A stretch of DNA of 64,000 nt from Rhizobium mesoamericanum STM3625 (lineage in GTDB: Bacteria; Pseudomonadota; Alphaproteobacteria; Rhizobiales; Rhizobiaceae). The notes under the pieces are model-generated. The model was given only the letters and a program-made list of their open reading frames with translations, was not told the DNA's origin and ran no database searches. The translations under genes and the position numbers were made by a program. The stretch spans positions 2,044,647 through 2,108,646 of the forward strand of contig NZ_HF536772.1 of assembly GCF_000312665.1 (NCBI RefSeq), read 5' to 3'. Every line of letters starts with the position of its first letter. Position 1 is the first letter of the stretch. Below, in pieces: positions 31,307-42,115 of this stretch.

Positions 31307-33184
31307 TTAGCTCGCCGGCGCAAGCCTGTTCACGACGCCCATGTCGTCGCTCTCGCGAACCTGCTTCAGGTGCTCCTCAGCCTGCGTGGCTTCGCGCTGG
31401 CGGTTCCACATCGAGGCATATAAGCCATTCTTCTGAAGAAGTGCGGTATGTGTCCCGCGTTCAGCGATCTCGCCGCTTTTCAGAACGATGATCTCGTCTG
31501 CGCCGATGACAGTGGACAGCCGGTGGGCAATAACGAGCGTCGTCCGGTTCTTGGACACGACATCGAGTGCGGTCTGGATGTCGCGCTCGGTGGTGGTGTC
31601 GAGGGCTGAGGTTGCTTCGTCGAGGATCAGAATCGGCGGCGCCTTCAGGACCGTCCGGGCGATTGCAACGCGCTGTTTCTCGCCGCCGGAGAGCTTCAGG
31701 CCACGCTCGCCAACCTTGGTATCAAAGCCCTCGGGTAGCAGATCGATGAAGTGCGCGATCTGGGCGATCTCGGCCGCAGCTTTGACCTCTGCATCGCTAG
31801 CCGATGGACGCCCGTAGCGGATGTTGTAGGAAACCGTATCGTTGAAAAGGACGGTGTCCTGCGGAACCATGCCGATGGACGCCCGCAAGGTCTTCTGGGT
31901 CACCGTCCGGATATCCTGGCCGTCGACCGAGACCGAGCCGCTCTGAATGTCGTAGAAGCGGTAGAGGAGGCGCGACAAGGTCGATTTACCGGCGCCTGAC
32001 GGGCCGACCACTGCGACGGTCTTGCCGGCAGGCACGTCGAAGGAAATACCCTTCAGAATCGGACGGGCAGGATCATAGGAAAAATGCACGTCCTTGAAGG
32101 AAATGGCGCCTTGCTTGATATCGAGAGGCGTTGCATCGGGGGCATCCCTCACTTCCGCCTTGACTTCGAGGAGATCGAACATCTGTTCGATATCCGTCAG
32201 CCCCTGGCGGATTTCGCGGTAGACGAAGCCTATGAAGTTTAACGGGACGGAAAGCTGCAGAAGCATAGCGTTGACAAAGACGAAATCGCCGACCGTCTGC
32301 TCGCCGCGTTGGACCGCAAGCGCCGACAGGATGAGCATCACCGTCGTGCCCAGCCCGAAAATCACACCCTGGCCAAAATTGAGCCAGCCGAGCGAGGTCC
32401 AGACATCCGTGGCCGCTTTCTCGTACCGTTCCATAGACCTGTCGAAGCGCCGGGCCTCCATCTCTTCGTTGCCGAAATATTTGACCGTTTCGAAGTTGAG
32501 GAGCGAGTCGATCGCCTTGGTATTGGCGTCGGTATCGCTGTCGTTCATCGCGCGGCGGATGGCGATGCGCCAGTCGCTGGCGCGGATCGTGAACCAGATA
32601 TAGGCCCAGACGGTGATGGCGGTCACGGCAAGATAGGAAAAGCCGTAGCCCCACCAGAAGATGATCGCGGTCAAAAGAAACTCGATCAGCGTCGGAACCG
32701 AGTTGAGGATCGTAAACCGCACGATCGTCTCGATGCCTTTGGTACCGCGCTCTATGATACGGGATAGACCTCCAGTCTTTCTCTCGAGATGAAAACGCAG
32801 AGATAGCTCGTGCATATGCACGAAGGTCTTGTAGGCCAGCTGCCGAACTGCGTGCTGGCCGACGCTGGCAAACAGTGCGTCGCGCAGCTGGTTCAAGCCG
32901 AGTTGGATGAGACGGGTCAGGTTGTAGGCGATTACCAAGGCGATCGCACCGGTAAGCAGCTCCGGCACTTTGCCAGCCAGGTCCATCTTCCCGTTCAGCG
33001 CGTCGGTGGACCACTTGAAAAAATAGGGGACGAGCAGCAACACGAACTTGGAGACAAGCAGATACACTGACGCCCAGACCACTCGCATCTTGAGATCCGT
33101 TCGACCGGCCGGCCACATGTAGGGCCAGAGATTGAACAGTGTCCGCAGGAGGTTGGAATCTGAGACTGTCTTGTTGTTTGCCAT
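31307..33184 (-). CDS. ATM1-type ABC exporter (fused permease-ATPase)
   Basis: A 625-residue half-transporter with an N-terminal six-helix ABC membrane domain (about residues 25-320) and a C-terminal ATPase. Walker A is G-P-S-G-A-G-K-S-T, the signature L-S-G-G-E-K-Q-R and Walker [12 protein letters not shown]. Membrane-domain segments [11 protein letters not shown] and [16 protein letters not shown] are typical of the mitochondrial Atm1/bacterial Atm1 group, which exports glutathione conjugates and heavy-metal-related species. The ATG at 33184 has GGAG upstream; the 9-residue extension is dropped. It functions as a homodimer. Confidence 0.93.
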   Translation of the reverse strand: MANNKTVSDSNLLRTLFNLWPYMWPAGRTDLKMRVVWASVYLLVSKFVLLLVPYFFKWSTDALNGKMDLAGKVPELLTGAIALVIAYNLTRLIQLGLNQLRDALFASVGQHAVRQLAYKTFVHMHELSLRFHLERKTGGLSRIIERGTKGIETIVRFTILNSVPTLIEFLLTAIIFWWGYGFSYLAVTAITVWAYIWFTIRASDWRIAIRRAMNDSDTDANTKAIDSLLNFETVKYFGNEEMEARRFDRSMERYEKAATDVWTSLGWLNFGQGVIFGLGTTVMLILSALAVQRGEQTVGDFVFVNAMLLQLSVPLNFIGFVYREIRQGLTDIEQMFDLLEVKAEVRDAPDATPLDIKQGAISFKDVHFSYDPARPILKGISFDVPAGKTVAVVGPSGAGKSTLSRLLYRFYDIQSGSVSVDGQDIRTVTQKTLRASIGMVPQDTVLFNDTVSYNIRYGRPSASDAEVKAAAEIAQIAHFIDLLPEGFDTKVGERGLKLSGGEKQRVAIARTVLKAPPILILDEATSALDTTTERDIQTALDVVSKNRTTLVIAHRLSTVIGADEIIVLKSGEIAERGTHTALLQKNGLYASMWNRQREATQAEEHLKQVRESDDMGVVNRLAPAS

Positions 33185-33288
33185 GCGATTCTCCCGCCGA
33201 AAGGCGCTCATGGCGCTGAGTTGCCGACAGATTCGGGAGCGGCGGAAATGCCGAAACGGCCTTGCCGAACGTGATCGTCGTCACCGCC

Positions 33289-33318
33289 ATATAGGGGTTG
33301 GCAGGAGCAATACAACAA
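33289..33318 (-). promoter_or_regulatory. Candidate promoter of the ABC exporter gene
   Basis: On the minus strand TTGTTG (33318-33313) and CTATAT (33294-33289) are separated by 18 nt. The -10 matches the rhizobial consensus exactly, the -35 only partly. It would give a leader of about 100 nt. Confidence 0.45.
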
Positions 33319-33331
33319 ATGGACGCTGCAG

Positions 33332-33368
33332 GAAAAGAGCGGCCGGACATGATGTCCGTCCAGCCGCT
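33332..33368 (-). terminator. Terminator of the LysM-protein gene
   Basis: A long imperfect hairpin has outer arms AGCGGC/GCCGCT and inner arms CGGACAT/ATGTCCG, followed on the minus strand by CTTTTCC. It lies about 20 nt after the LysM-gene stop. Confidence 0.75.
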
Positions 33369-33386
33369 CGATTAGGCCATGAGCGC

Positions 33387-35369
33387 TTAGAGGTGCTCAC
33401 CCGAAAGCCGCTTGCGGTGAAGCTCTTCCGCGTTCGGCAGAGCATCTTTTGGAAGGCCGAAGATCTGTCCTGGCAGGATCCGGTCCGGGTTGATGATCTT
33501 GTCCTCGTTGGCGACATAGATTGTCGTATAGCGAACGCCTGCGCCGTAAACACGCCGCGATATCTGCCAGAGGGTATCGCCCCGGCGGATGATGACCGTC
33601 TCACTGCTCGGAGCAAGCGGTGCCTGCTCAATCGTCGTGGGTCCGTCTTGATTTCCCGCCACTTCGTTGGTCGCAGGCGCATTCGGCGCCTGCGCTGGGG
33701 CAGGCTCGGTCAACTGGGCTATGTCGGCGCCGAGTTTGCCGAGGGCCGCGCCTACGGATTTTGTATCGTTTGGCAATGCCTGCAGTATCCTCAAGGCGTC
33801 TGCAGCAGACTGTGCCGCTGTGGAAGTCTTCTGCTTGAAATCGGCGGTGGCGTCGGCCGCTGGTCGGAATTCCACGATGGCACGCAGGGCGAATTCGTTG
33901 GCGGAACGGGCCGCTGCCAGCTGTTCAGCGGTGGGTGTCTTGCCGTCGGCGAAGAGATCGCTGAGCAGAGAGAAGGCCTTGGCGGCATCACTCTTCAGTT
34001 TTCCAAGCCTGCCCTCATCCAGAGGCACCATCGCTGCCGGGCTTCCGGCGATAGCCTTGGTCCCTTGCGCGGCAACCGTCACCTGATTTCCTTCCGGACG
34101 GTTGAAATTCACAGAGGCGCGAACGGCGACCTTGCCGGTGTCGTCGAGAACGTCGACGCGAATCTTGTGATCGCCGACGGCGAGCGGCATAACACCATCG
34201 ACGACAAAGTGACCGTCGGGACCGGCCTTCGCCTTGCCGATCAGCTTGTCGTCGGCATAGGCGACGACGTTGGCCGAGGGTTTGGCCGTACCCGCGACAA
34301 AGATCTTGTCACCTTCGATCTCGACGGCGCTGACCATGACGTCGACAGCGGCAGGGGGGCTGGCGGCTGCTGGCGCGCTAGTCACATCCATCGAACTCGA
34401 TGCTTGCTCGGCTTGGGCCGCAGACTGATTGGACGGCGTGGCGGAAGCAACCTGGGCTCCCGGCTTGGGCGCCACGATGACGCGGCTGGCAGTGCCCGGC
34501 TTCGACACCATTGCCAGCAGGTCGGCAGTATTGCCATCCTTGGGAACCGATACGGTCGCGACTTCTTCCGATGTCGAGGCTTCACCATCCTTACCTATGG
34601 CCCGCAGGACGATCTGGTGGTCGCCGGCAGTAAGCGGGTTGTCAAGCACCGCGGCAAAATCACCGGTGGGGCCGACGTCGGTCGTAGTCACGACCTTATC
34701 CCCGTCAATGATTTCAAGCTTGCTGTTCGGCTCAGCCGAACCGGCGATGACGGTGGAGCCATCCGGCTCTACCCGCAGTACGTCGAAAGTTGGAAGCTTG
34801 TTTTCGGCTGGGGAAGTCGCCGACGATGGCTGATTGGCAGATGCCGTCGGCTCCGAGGAGGAGCCGGTCAGGGCTGCTTCAGCCTTTGCGATCGCGGCTG
34901 CCACGTCGGCAGTGTTTTCCGGCAGCGCCTTGATGATGCTCAGTGCCGTTGCTGCGCCATTCTTGACCTTGGTGGCGGCAGCCGCCGTAACTGGGTTCGT
35001 GCCGTCCGGGATTGCAAAGTCGGCGAGTGTCTGGAGCGAAGTCGACGCCTTCAACTTGGCCGCTTCGGAAACGTCCTGATCGGGGGCCTTGCCGTCTGCA
35101 AAGAGCGCCTTAAGTTCCGACATGGCTTGGCCTGCCTCTGAAGCGAGGCGGCCGACTTTCTGAGTTGTTTCCGCATCGTCGGGAGCTGAGGAGCGTGAAG
35201 TTTTCGCGGATTCGGCGACCGTCTTTTTCACTTCGGAGCCGGCCTGGTTTATTGCGTCTCCAACTTTGGCGGCGTCTCCGCCGATGCGGGGCATGACGAA
35301 AAAGACCATCAAAAGAATTGCGACTACAAGCACTGCAAGGGCCAGCAAGCCGGCACGATTTCTCATCAT
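33387..35369 (-). CDS. Large envelope-anchored LysM protein with duplicated domains
   Basis: A 660-residue protein with one N-terminal membrane anchor (R-A-G-L-L-A-L-A-V-L-V-V-A-I-L-L). The layout is anchor, helical domain A1, two Ig-like domains, helical domain A2, LysM. A1 (about residues 75-165) and A2 (about 500-580) are diverged copies, each with L-F-A-D-G-K and a late A-L-P-x-x-T segment. The Ig-like modules share a G-S/T-A-x-P-x-x-x pattern and V/A-G-D-H-x-I. The C-terminal LysM (about 605-650, I-R-R-G-D-T-L-W-Q-I-S-R-R-V-Y-G) should bind peptidoglycan. The start at 35369 follows GGGGAG. Its function is unproven; a wall-bound scaffold is likely. Confidence 0.85.
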   Translation of the reverse strand: MMRNRAGLLALAVLVVAILLMVFFVMPRIGGDAAKVGDAINQAGSEVKKTVAESAKTSRSSAPDDAETTQKVGRLASEAGQAMSELKALFADGKAPDQDVSEAAKLKASTSLQTLADFAIPDGTNPVTAAAATKVKNGAATALSIIKALPENTADVAAAIAKAEAALTGSSSEPTASANQPSSATSPAENKLPTFDVLRVEPDGSTVIAGSAEPNSKLEIIDGDKVVTTTDVGPTGDFAAVLDNPLTAGDHQIVLRAIGKDGEASTSEEVATVSVPKDGNTADLLAMVSKPGTASRVIVAPKPGAQVASATPSNQSAAQAEQASSSMDVTSAPAAASPPAAVDVMVSAVEIEGDKIFVAGTAKPSANVVAYADDKLIGKAKAGPDGHFVVDGVMPLAVGDHKIRVDVLDDTGKVAVRASVNFNRPEGNQVTVAAQGTKAIAGSPAAMVPLDEGRLGKLKSDAAKAFSLLSDLFADGKTPTAEQLAAARSANEFALRAIVEFRPAADATADFKQKTSTAAQSAADALRILQALPNDTKSVGAALGKLGADIAQLTEPAPAQAPNAPATNEVAGNQDGPTTIEQAPLAPSSETVIIRRGDTLWQISRRVYGAGVRYTTIYVANEDKIINPDRILPGQIFGLPKDALPNAEELHRKRLSGEHL

Positions 35370-35524
35370 CACGTCTCCCCAGGCGGCAATTCTGCCGGAC
35401 TTCCTAAAATTGCTAGCGATTCCCGCTGCTTTGCACAAGCAGTCAAAGTAGCCAGGCAAATGCAGGACGCAGGTTTTCCGTCATTTTTCTTGACTGAAGG
35501 CAGATAGAATAGTTGTTTGCCCCT

Positions 35525-36151
35525 ATGACCGATCAATCTCATTCCATTCGCTCCATTTGCATTTACTGCGGCTCCCGACCGGGCAGCGATCCGCGCCACA
35601 TGGCGGCCGGTCGTGCGCTGGGGAAGGAAATCGCCGAATATGGCCTGCGCCTCATTTATGGTGGAGGCACCAAAGGCATCATGGGGGCTGTGGCGAGCGG
35701 CGTGCTTTCGAATGGTGGTCAGGTAACCGGCATCATCCCCGAGTTCCTGATTGACATGGAGGCTACGCGCCATTCCCTCGGCCAGCTCAACGAGTTGATT
35801 GTAACGCCTGACATGCATACGCGCAAACATGCGATGTTCGAGCGCTCCGATGCATTCGTGGCTCTGCCAGGTGGCATCGGCACGCTGGAGGAGATCGTCG
35901 AGATTATGACCTGGGCGCAGCTCGGCCGTCACGAAAAGCCGATGGTCTTTGCCAACGTCAACGGTTTTTGGGACCCGATGATGGAGCTCATGCGGCACAT
36001 GACGGACGAGGGCTTCGTCCACACGGCCCATCGCGTCCAGCCGCTCGTCATCGACGACATTTCCGAAATCATCCCCGGCATTATGGCGCAGGCGGCCGAA
36101 AATGCTTCAATCGACCGCGACGGTGAAGATGCCGTCATCTCAAAGATGTAA
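35525..36151 (+). CDS. LOG-family protein (TIGR00730)
   Basis: A 208-residue Rossmann-fold protein of the lysine-decarboxylase-like LOG family. These proteins release free cytokinin-type bases from nucleoside monophosphates, i.e. act as nucleotide 5'-monophosphate phosphoribohydrolases. Signatures are Y-C-G-S-R-P-G, I-Y-G-G-G-T-K-G-I-M-G and the active-site L-P-G-G-I-G-T-L-E-E, with M-H-T-R-K-H between. The ATG at 35525 is chosen over a TTG 12 nt upstream; no strong ribosome binding site is visible. In a plant-associated host a cytokinin role is possible, but the family is also common in free-living bacteria. Confidence 0.9.
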   Translation: MTDQSHSIRSICIYCGSRPGSDPRHMAAGRALGKEIAEYGLRLIYGGGTKGIMGAVASGVLSNGGQVTGIIPEFLIDMEATRHSLGQLNELIVTPDMHTRKHAMFERSDAFVALPGGIGTLEEIVEIMTWAQLGRHEKPMVFANVNGFWDPMMELMRHMTDEGFVHTAHRVQPLVIDDISEIIPGIMAQAAENASIDRDGEDAVISKM

Positions 36152-36180
36152 GGCCAGGGCCAAGGCTAGGGCCAAGGCCG
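36152..36180. repeat. Short direct repeat after the LOG gene
   Basis: The units AGGGCCAAGGCT and AGGGCCAAGGCC stand in tandem between two convergent genes, just after the LOG-gene stop. With only two copies it is probably a chance or terminator-associated low-complexity tract. Confidence 0.5.
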
Positions 36181-36183
36181 GGC

Positions 36184-37104
36184 TTAGCGCTCCCGGCTCC
36201 CCTTGAGCATCGCCCAGCTGTAGAGGAACAGACCTGCCCAGATCAGAGGGAACGCGATCATGCGTGCCGTGCCGAGCGGCTCGCGGAAAACGAAAATTGC
36301 AATCAGGAAAATCATCGTCGGCGCGATGTATTGCATGATCCCGATCGTCGACAACCGCAACAGTTTGGCACCGTTGGCGTAAATCATCAGGGGGACGGCC
36401 GTGACGACGCCGCAACCGAGCAGCAGTGCGGTGTCGCCCAGTCCCGTGCGAAAGAAATGTCCTTGTCCGCTGCCGAGCTCGAGATAGAGAATGTAGAAAA
36501 ACGCCGGAACGCTGAGGATCATCACTTCGAGAAAGAAGCCCTGATTCGGACCTAGCGGCAACGTCTTGCGAAACAGCGCGTAGAGACCCCAGGAAATGGT
36601 CAGAGTGAGCGATACCCAAGGAACGCCGCCGCTATCAAGCGCCAATACAACGACCGCTAGGCCGGCCAACGCAATCGCTGCGATCTGAACAGGCCGTAGC
36701 CGCTCCTTCAGTACCACGGCGCCAAGGAATATGCTGAACAGCGGATTGATGAAATAGCCGAGCGCGGCGTCGAGCGAATGACCGGTGCCGATCGCCCAAA
36801 CATAGGTGCCCCAGTTGACTGTGATCAGCGAGGCTGTGAGCGCCGCCATGGCCATCATACGTGGTGAACGCAACGCCGTTCGGATATCCTGCGTCCGGCC
36901 GAGAACGATGAGCACGAGCCCTGCCAGGGGCAGGGACCAGAGAATGCGATGGGCGATGACCTCGGCCGGCGAAATATGAGCGACGGCCTTCATGTAGATC
37001 GGCAAGAAACCCCAAAGGAGATAGGCCGTCAGCGCAAAGGCGAATCCACGCGGACTGTCCTCGTTCTTGACGATCGGAGCGCTTGCGCTTGCATTGGAGG
37101 ACAT
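36184..37104 (-). CDS. RarD-type EamA permease
   Basis: A 306-residue inner-membrane transporter with about ten helices in two EamA halves. The opening G-F-A-F-A-L-T-A-Y-L-L-W-G-F-L-P-I-Y and the segments A-H-R-I-L-W-S-L-P, N-W-G-T-Y-V-W-A-I and A-L-G-Y-F-I-N-P-L are characteristic of the RarD group. Its substrate is unknown, with chloramphenicol-sensitivity or metabolite export suggested for relatives. It is divergent from the PIMT-like gene across 108 bp that contain an inverted repeat (37128-37145). Confidence 0.9.
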   Translation of the reverse strand: MSSNASASAPIVKNEDSPRGFAFALTAYLLWGFLPIYMKAVAHISPAEVIAHRILWSLPLAGLVLIVLGRTQDIRTALRSPRMMAMAALTASLITVNWGTYVWAIGTGHSLDAALGYFINPLFSIFLGAVVLKERLRPVQIAAIALAGLAVVVLALDSGGVPWVSLTLTISWGLYALFRKTLPLGPNQGFFLEVMILSVPAFFYILYLELGSGQGHFFRTGLGDTALLLGCGVVTAVPLMIYANGAKLLRLSTIGIMQYIAPTMIFLIAIFVFREPLGTARMIAFPLIWAGLFLYSWAMLKGSRER

Positions 37105-37127
37105 CGAGTGTTTCCATATTTGGTCTG

Positions 37128-37145
37128 GTTAAGGATCCGCTTAAC
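37128..37145. promoter_or_regulatory. Inverted repeat in the rarD/PIMT divergent region
   Basis: GTTAAG-GATCCG-CTTAAC is a 6-bp inverted repeat with a 6-nt centre between the two divergent starts. The spacing between TTAA halves is 8, not 7, so it does not fit CtrA. Confidence 0.3.
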
Positions 37146-37212
37146 GTAACGGACGTGAATAGGCCAATTCATTTCGGTGAATGAATGCCGGGTGATCGCG
37201 ACGGTGAATAGC

Positions 37213-38076
37213 ATGGACGAAGAGGCTCTTGCGAAGTGCCGCAGGGCATTTGCTTCCCGGGTGCTAGCGAAGGAGGGTGTGCAAGGCGACGACGCGCTGC
37301 TGCGGGCCTTCGCAACAGTTCCGCGCGAGCGGTTCCTGGGGCCGCCGCCATGGAGGATGGCCGGGTGGGGCGGTTATGTCGATGCCTCGGGAGACCCCTC
37401 CGTCGTCTATCAGGACGTCCTGTTTGCGCTTCAGCATGAGCGGCATATCAACAACGGTAGCCCAAGCCTCCACGCCCGGGGCATCCACAAGTTGGCGCTC
37501 CGCCAGGGGGACACCGTCTGTCATGTGGGCGCCGGCAGCGGTTACTACACGGCGATCATCTCCCTGCTCGTTGGCAGTGAAGGTCATGTCACCGCCATCG
37601 AATTCGACGGCGAACTGGCGAGACGCGCAGAAGACAATCTCCGCGACTATCCGAACGTTCATGTCGTCCATGGCAATGGGATCGAGTGGCCGCGTGAGCC
37701 GACGGATGCCGTCTATGTGAATTTTGCCATTCATTTTCCGGCCGAACCCTGGGTGGAGCGGTTGCGCGTCGGCGGTCGGCTGATTCTGCCGCTGGGTGTC
37801 CCTGATGTCGACGCCGCGGGGCCGACCGGCCTTGCTTCATACGCTGGCTTCTTCCTGTTCCGCCGCGAGGAGCATGGTTATGCTGCCGAATATCTTGGGG
37901 CCGTCGCGTTTGTTTGGGCGGAGGCCGTAAGGGGTGGTTTCGATAGTTACAGGCGGCTCGAAGCGGCCTTCTACAAGGGGGGTATGGACCAGGTCCGCGC
38001 CCTGCGCTGGAAGACCGCGCGGCACGGCAAGGAATGGTATTCGGAGGCGGACTGGGGCCTCGCTTTCGGAGCGTGA
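37213..38076 (+). CDS. Protein-L-isoaspartate O-methyltransferase-like protein
   Basis: A 287-residue class I SAM-dependent methyltransferase. The SAM motif V-C-H-V-G-A-G-S-G-Y-Y-T-A-I is near residues 107-120, followed by V-T-A-I-E-F-D and a V-H-G-N-G segment. The N-terminal substrate region (F-A-T-V-P-R-E-R-F and Y-Q-D-V-L) is as in PIMT-family proteins. It is longer than typical PCMT (about 210), with an extra C-terminal region of about 70 residues. The start at 37213 removes a 12-residue extension. It probably repairs isoaspartyl residues or methylates another carboxylate. Confidence 0.85.
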   Translation: MDEEALAKCRRAFASRVLAKEGVQGDDALLRAFATVPRERFLGPPPWRMAGWGGYVDASGDPSVVYQDVLFALQHERHINNGSPSLHARGIHKLALRQGDTVCHVGAGSGYYTAIISLLVGSEGHVTAIEFDGELARRAEDNLRDYPNVHVVHGNGIEWPREPTDAVYVNFAIHFPAEPWVERLRVGGRLILPLGVPDVDAAGPTGLASYAGFFLFRREEHGYAAEYLGAVAFVWAEAVRGGFDSYRRLEAAFYKGGMDQVRALRWKTARHGKEWYSEADWGLAFGA

Positions 38077-38079
38077 AGC

Positions 38080-39696
38080 CTACTCGGCGGCAATCTTGCC
38101 GGCTAGCTGCCGGTTCTTCATCAGCTTGTAGATCACCGAGTCCATCAGCGCCTGGAACGACGCATCGATGATGTTCTCAGACACGCCGACCGTCCACCAG
38201 CGAACGCCGTCGCTATCGGTCGATTCGATGAGGACGCGGGTGACGGCCTCGGTGCCGCCGTTGAGGATACGCACCTTGAAGTCGGCCAGAACCAGATCGT
38301 CTATCTCATGCTGGTATTTGCCGAAATCCTTGCGCAGTGCGAGGTCGAGCGCGTTGACCGGGCCGTCGCCTTCCGCGACCGACATGATCGTCTGTCCATC
38401 GATCACAATTTTTACGACGGCTTCCGAGACGATTTTCACGCGCCCATGGGAATCGAAGCGGCGCTCGACCATGACGCGGAAACCTTCGATCGAGAAGAAC
38501 TCCGGGGTCGTCCCGAGCGTGCGGCGTGCCAGCAGCTCGAAGCTCGCATCGGCGCCTTCGTAGGCATAGCCGGAAGCTTCGCGTTCCTTGACCAGTGCGA
38601 TCAGGTGATCGAGCTTCGGATCGTCCTTCCCGACCTCGATGCCACGGCGCTTCAGCGCGTTGATGAAGTTCGCCTTTCCACCCTGGTCGGAGACCATGAC
38701 CTTGCGGAAATTGCCGACGCTTTCAGGTGTCACATGCTCGTAAGTACGAGGATCTTTCAGCAAAGCAGATGCGTGAATGCCCGCCTTCGTCGCAAAGGCG
38801 GAGGCACCGACATAGGGCATCTGGTGGTCCGGCGAGCGGTTCAAAAGCTCGTCGAACGCATGCGACAGGCGCGTCAGGCTGGTCAGCCGCTCGCTGTCGA
38901 TGGACGTTTCGAAGCGGTTGGAATAGGTTTCCTTCAGCGCCAGCGTCGGGATCAAAGTCACAAGATTGGCATTGCCGCAGCGTTCGCCAATTCCGTTCAG
39001 GGTGCCCTGGATCTGCCGAACGCCTGCCTCCACGGCTGCCAGCGAATTGGCCACTGCCTGACCGGTATCGTTGTGCGCATGAATTCCAAGACAGTTCCCC
39101 GGTACGCCCGCAGCGATCAGCGCCTCGACGATCGCACGGATCTCCGGCGGCTGAGTGCCGCCATTGGTATCGCAGAGCACGACCCAGCGCGCACCCGCTT
39201 CGTAAGCCGTCTTTGCACAGGCAATGGCATAGGCGGGGTTTGCCTTATAGCCGTCGAAGAAATGCTCGCAGTCGACCAAAGCCTCCTTGCCCGCGGTGAC
39301 GCAGGCCGTGACACTCTGCGCAATGCTTTCGAGGTTTTCCTCGTTGGTGCAGCCGAGCGCCACCTTCACATGGTAGTCCCAGCTCTTGGCGACAAAACAA
39401 ATTGCGTCACTCTTGGCCTGCACCAGACTTGCCAAGCCGGGATCGTTCGAAGCCGAGATACCGGCTCGCTTCGTCATCCCGAAGGCAACGAAGCGAGCCT
39501 GTGTCGTGCGTTTCTCACTGAAAAAGGCAGTATCCGTCGGATTGGCGCCGGGATAGCCGCCTTCGACATAATCAAGGCCGAACTCATCGAGCAAGCTCGC
39601 AATCGCGATCTTATCCTCGACGGAGAAGTCGATGCCGGGCGTCTGCTGCCCGTCGCGGAGCGTCGTGTCGAAGAGGTAGATCTTTTCGCGAGTCAT
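38080..39696 (-). CDS. cimA: Citramalate synthase
   Basis: A 538-residue enzyme of the HMGL-like TIM-barrel superfamily that joins acetyl-CoA and pyruvate to citramalate, a threonine-independent route to 2-oxobutyrate and isoleucine. The start at 39696 gives D-T-T-L-R-D-G-Q-Q-T-P-G at 10-21, the catalytic metal motif. H-A-H-N-D-T-G and G-N-A-N-L follow. The C-terminal LeuA-type regulatory domain (about 410-530) is present. The specific type is TIGR00977, not 2-isopropylmalate synthase. It lies 28 nt downstream of pip and is probably the last gene of the cysS operon. Confidence 0.92.
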   Translation of the reverse strand: MTREKIYLFDTTLRDGQQTPGIDFSVEDKIAIASLLDEFGLDYVEGGYPGANPTDTAFFSEKRTTQARFVAFGMTKRAGISASNDPGLASLVQAKSDAICFVAKSWDYHVKVALGCTNEENLESIAQSVTACVTAGKEALVDCEHFFDGYKANPAYAIACAKTAYEAGARWVVLCDTNGGTQPPEIRAIVEALIAAGVPGNCLGIHAHNDTGQAVANSLAAVEAGVRQIQGTLNGIGERCGNANLVTLIPTLALKETYSNRFETSIDSERLTSLTRLSHAFDELLNRSPDHQMPYVGASAFATKAGIHASALLKDPRTYEHVTPESVGNFRKVMVSDQGGKANFINALKRRGIEVGKDDPKLDHLIALVKEREASGYAYEGADASFELLARRTLGTTPEFFSIEGFRVMVERRFDSHGRVKIVSEAVVKIVIDGQTIMSVAEGDGPVNALDLALRKDFGKYQHEIDDLVLADFKVRILNGGTEAVTRVLIESTDSDGVRWWTVGVSENIIDASFQALMDSVIYKLMKNRQLAGKIAAE

Positions 39697-39724
39697 GATG
39701 GTGGTCCTGTCGGCCTTGCGGCTG

Positions 39725-41153
<1,429 letters not shown>

Positions 41154-41157
<4 letters not shown>

Positions 41158-41642
41158 GTTGACGCTCCGGTTGGCCAATAGGCTGTGTCGTGGTCGGGAT
41201 GCTGGTGGTTGCTCGCGGCGATCGCATTCCCACGCTCGGGCGTATCAGGTTCCGGCTCGATGGGCAGAGCGTCGAGTTCGTGAAACCAGCTCATTCTGCG
41301 TCCGGTGTTCGATTGCATCACCGGCTTGACGCTATCTGGATCGTCCAGTGAACCGAGCACGATGTTGATGAAATCCGCATCCGGAACATCATAGAAAAGC
41401 GGTGTCCCACAGTCTGCGCAAAAGCCGCGGCGAACGATGTCGGAGGAGTGAAACCACTTCGGTTCGCCGCGCGTCAGGATAAAATCCTCTCGCTTGGCCG
41501 CCGCGAGCGGCATGAAGTAGTTCCCGGCGGCCTTCTGGCACATACGGCAGTGGCAAAGATGCGGATAACCGAGTTCGCCTGCGGCCCGGTAGCGAACCGC
41601 GCCGCACTGGCAACCGCCAATGTTTTCCGCAGCCGCTGTCAC
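41154..41642 (-). CDS. GFA-family zinc protein (second in tandem)
   Basis: A 162-residue GFA paralogue. The GTG at 41642 overlaps the stop of the upstream GFA gene in a GTGA, which supports this start over the in-frame upstream extension. Cysteine motifs are [19 protein letters not shown] and G-F-C-A-D-C-G-T-P. The C-terminal motif reads [13 protein letters not shown]. It is the most divergent of the three, with a D-F-I-N-I-V-L-G-S segment in place of the E-L-A-I/M-A-V-A of the others. The function is unknown. Confidence 0.85.
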
Positions 41643-42115
41643 GGATTTCTCTCCACAGGCCACTTGGTCGTGTCGTGGTCCGGATGCTGGTAGGAGATAA
41701 TGTCGAGTACGAACGGAGCAGCCTCAGCGTCTTCTTCTGTCTCGCGTGCGGGTAACTCATGCAGGTGATCGACGAAACCGATCTTTCCCTCGGTGCCGAA
41801 CTGGATGACTGGAGGAAGAGCGGACGGATCGTCGAAGGCGCCCGCCGCGACCGCCATGCCATCCGGTGCCTCGTAGGTCAGCGGCGTACCGCAATCGGAA
41901 CAGAAGCCGCGCTCGACGAAGTTGGACGAGCGAAATCGCTTGCGCTCGCCGCGCGTCCACTCGAACTCGGCGCCGCGCACGGAAACCAGCGGGGCATAGT
42001 AGGCGCCGAACGCCTTCTGGCACATGCGGCAATGACAGATGGACGAATCATTCAACATTCCGCGAACCCGGAAGCGGATCGCTCCGCACTGGCATCCACC
42101 GGTATAGGTGTTCAT
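41639..42115 (-). CDS. GFA-family zinc protein (first in tandem)
   Basis: A 158-residue GFA paralogue directly behind cysS. Its ATG at 42115 overlaps the cysS stop in an ATGA. The motifs [19 protein letters not shown] and G-F-C-S-D-C-G-T-P are all present. C-terminal [13 protein letters not shown] is shared with the neighbours. The protein is cytoplasmic, without a signal peptide, and probably binds zinc and a thiol. Its link to cysteinyl-tRNA synthesis is positional only. Confidence 0.88.
   Translation of the reverse strand: MNTYTGGCQCGAIRFRVRGMLNDSSICHCRMCQKAFGAYYAPLVSVRGAEFEWTRGERKRFRSSNFVERGFCSDCGTPLTYEAPDGMAVAAGAFDDPSALPPVIQFGTEGKIGFVDHLHELPARETEEDAEAAPFVLDIISYQHPDHDTTKWPVERNP

Noticed and set aside
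32073..33350. 425-residue minus-strand frame over the ABC exporter
   Set aside because: It is an out-of-frame reading of the exporter membrane domain, with no hydrophobic pattern of its own.
33132..35141. 669-residue open frame on the plus strand
   Set aside because: It lies opposite the LysM gene; composition is Arg/Gly/Cys-rich as expected for a GC-rich shadow frame, without any family motif.
36152..36180. Tandem AGGGCCAAGGC units as a CRISPR or VNTR
   Set aside because: Only two short copies, no spacers, no cas genes nearby.
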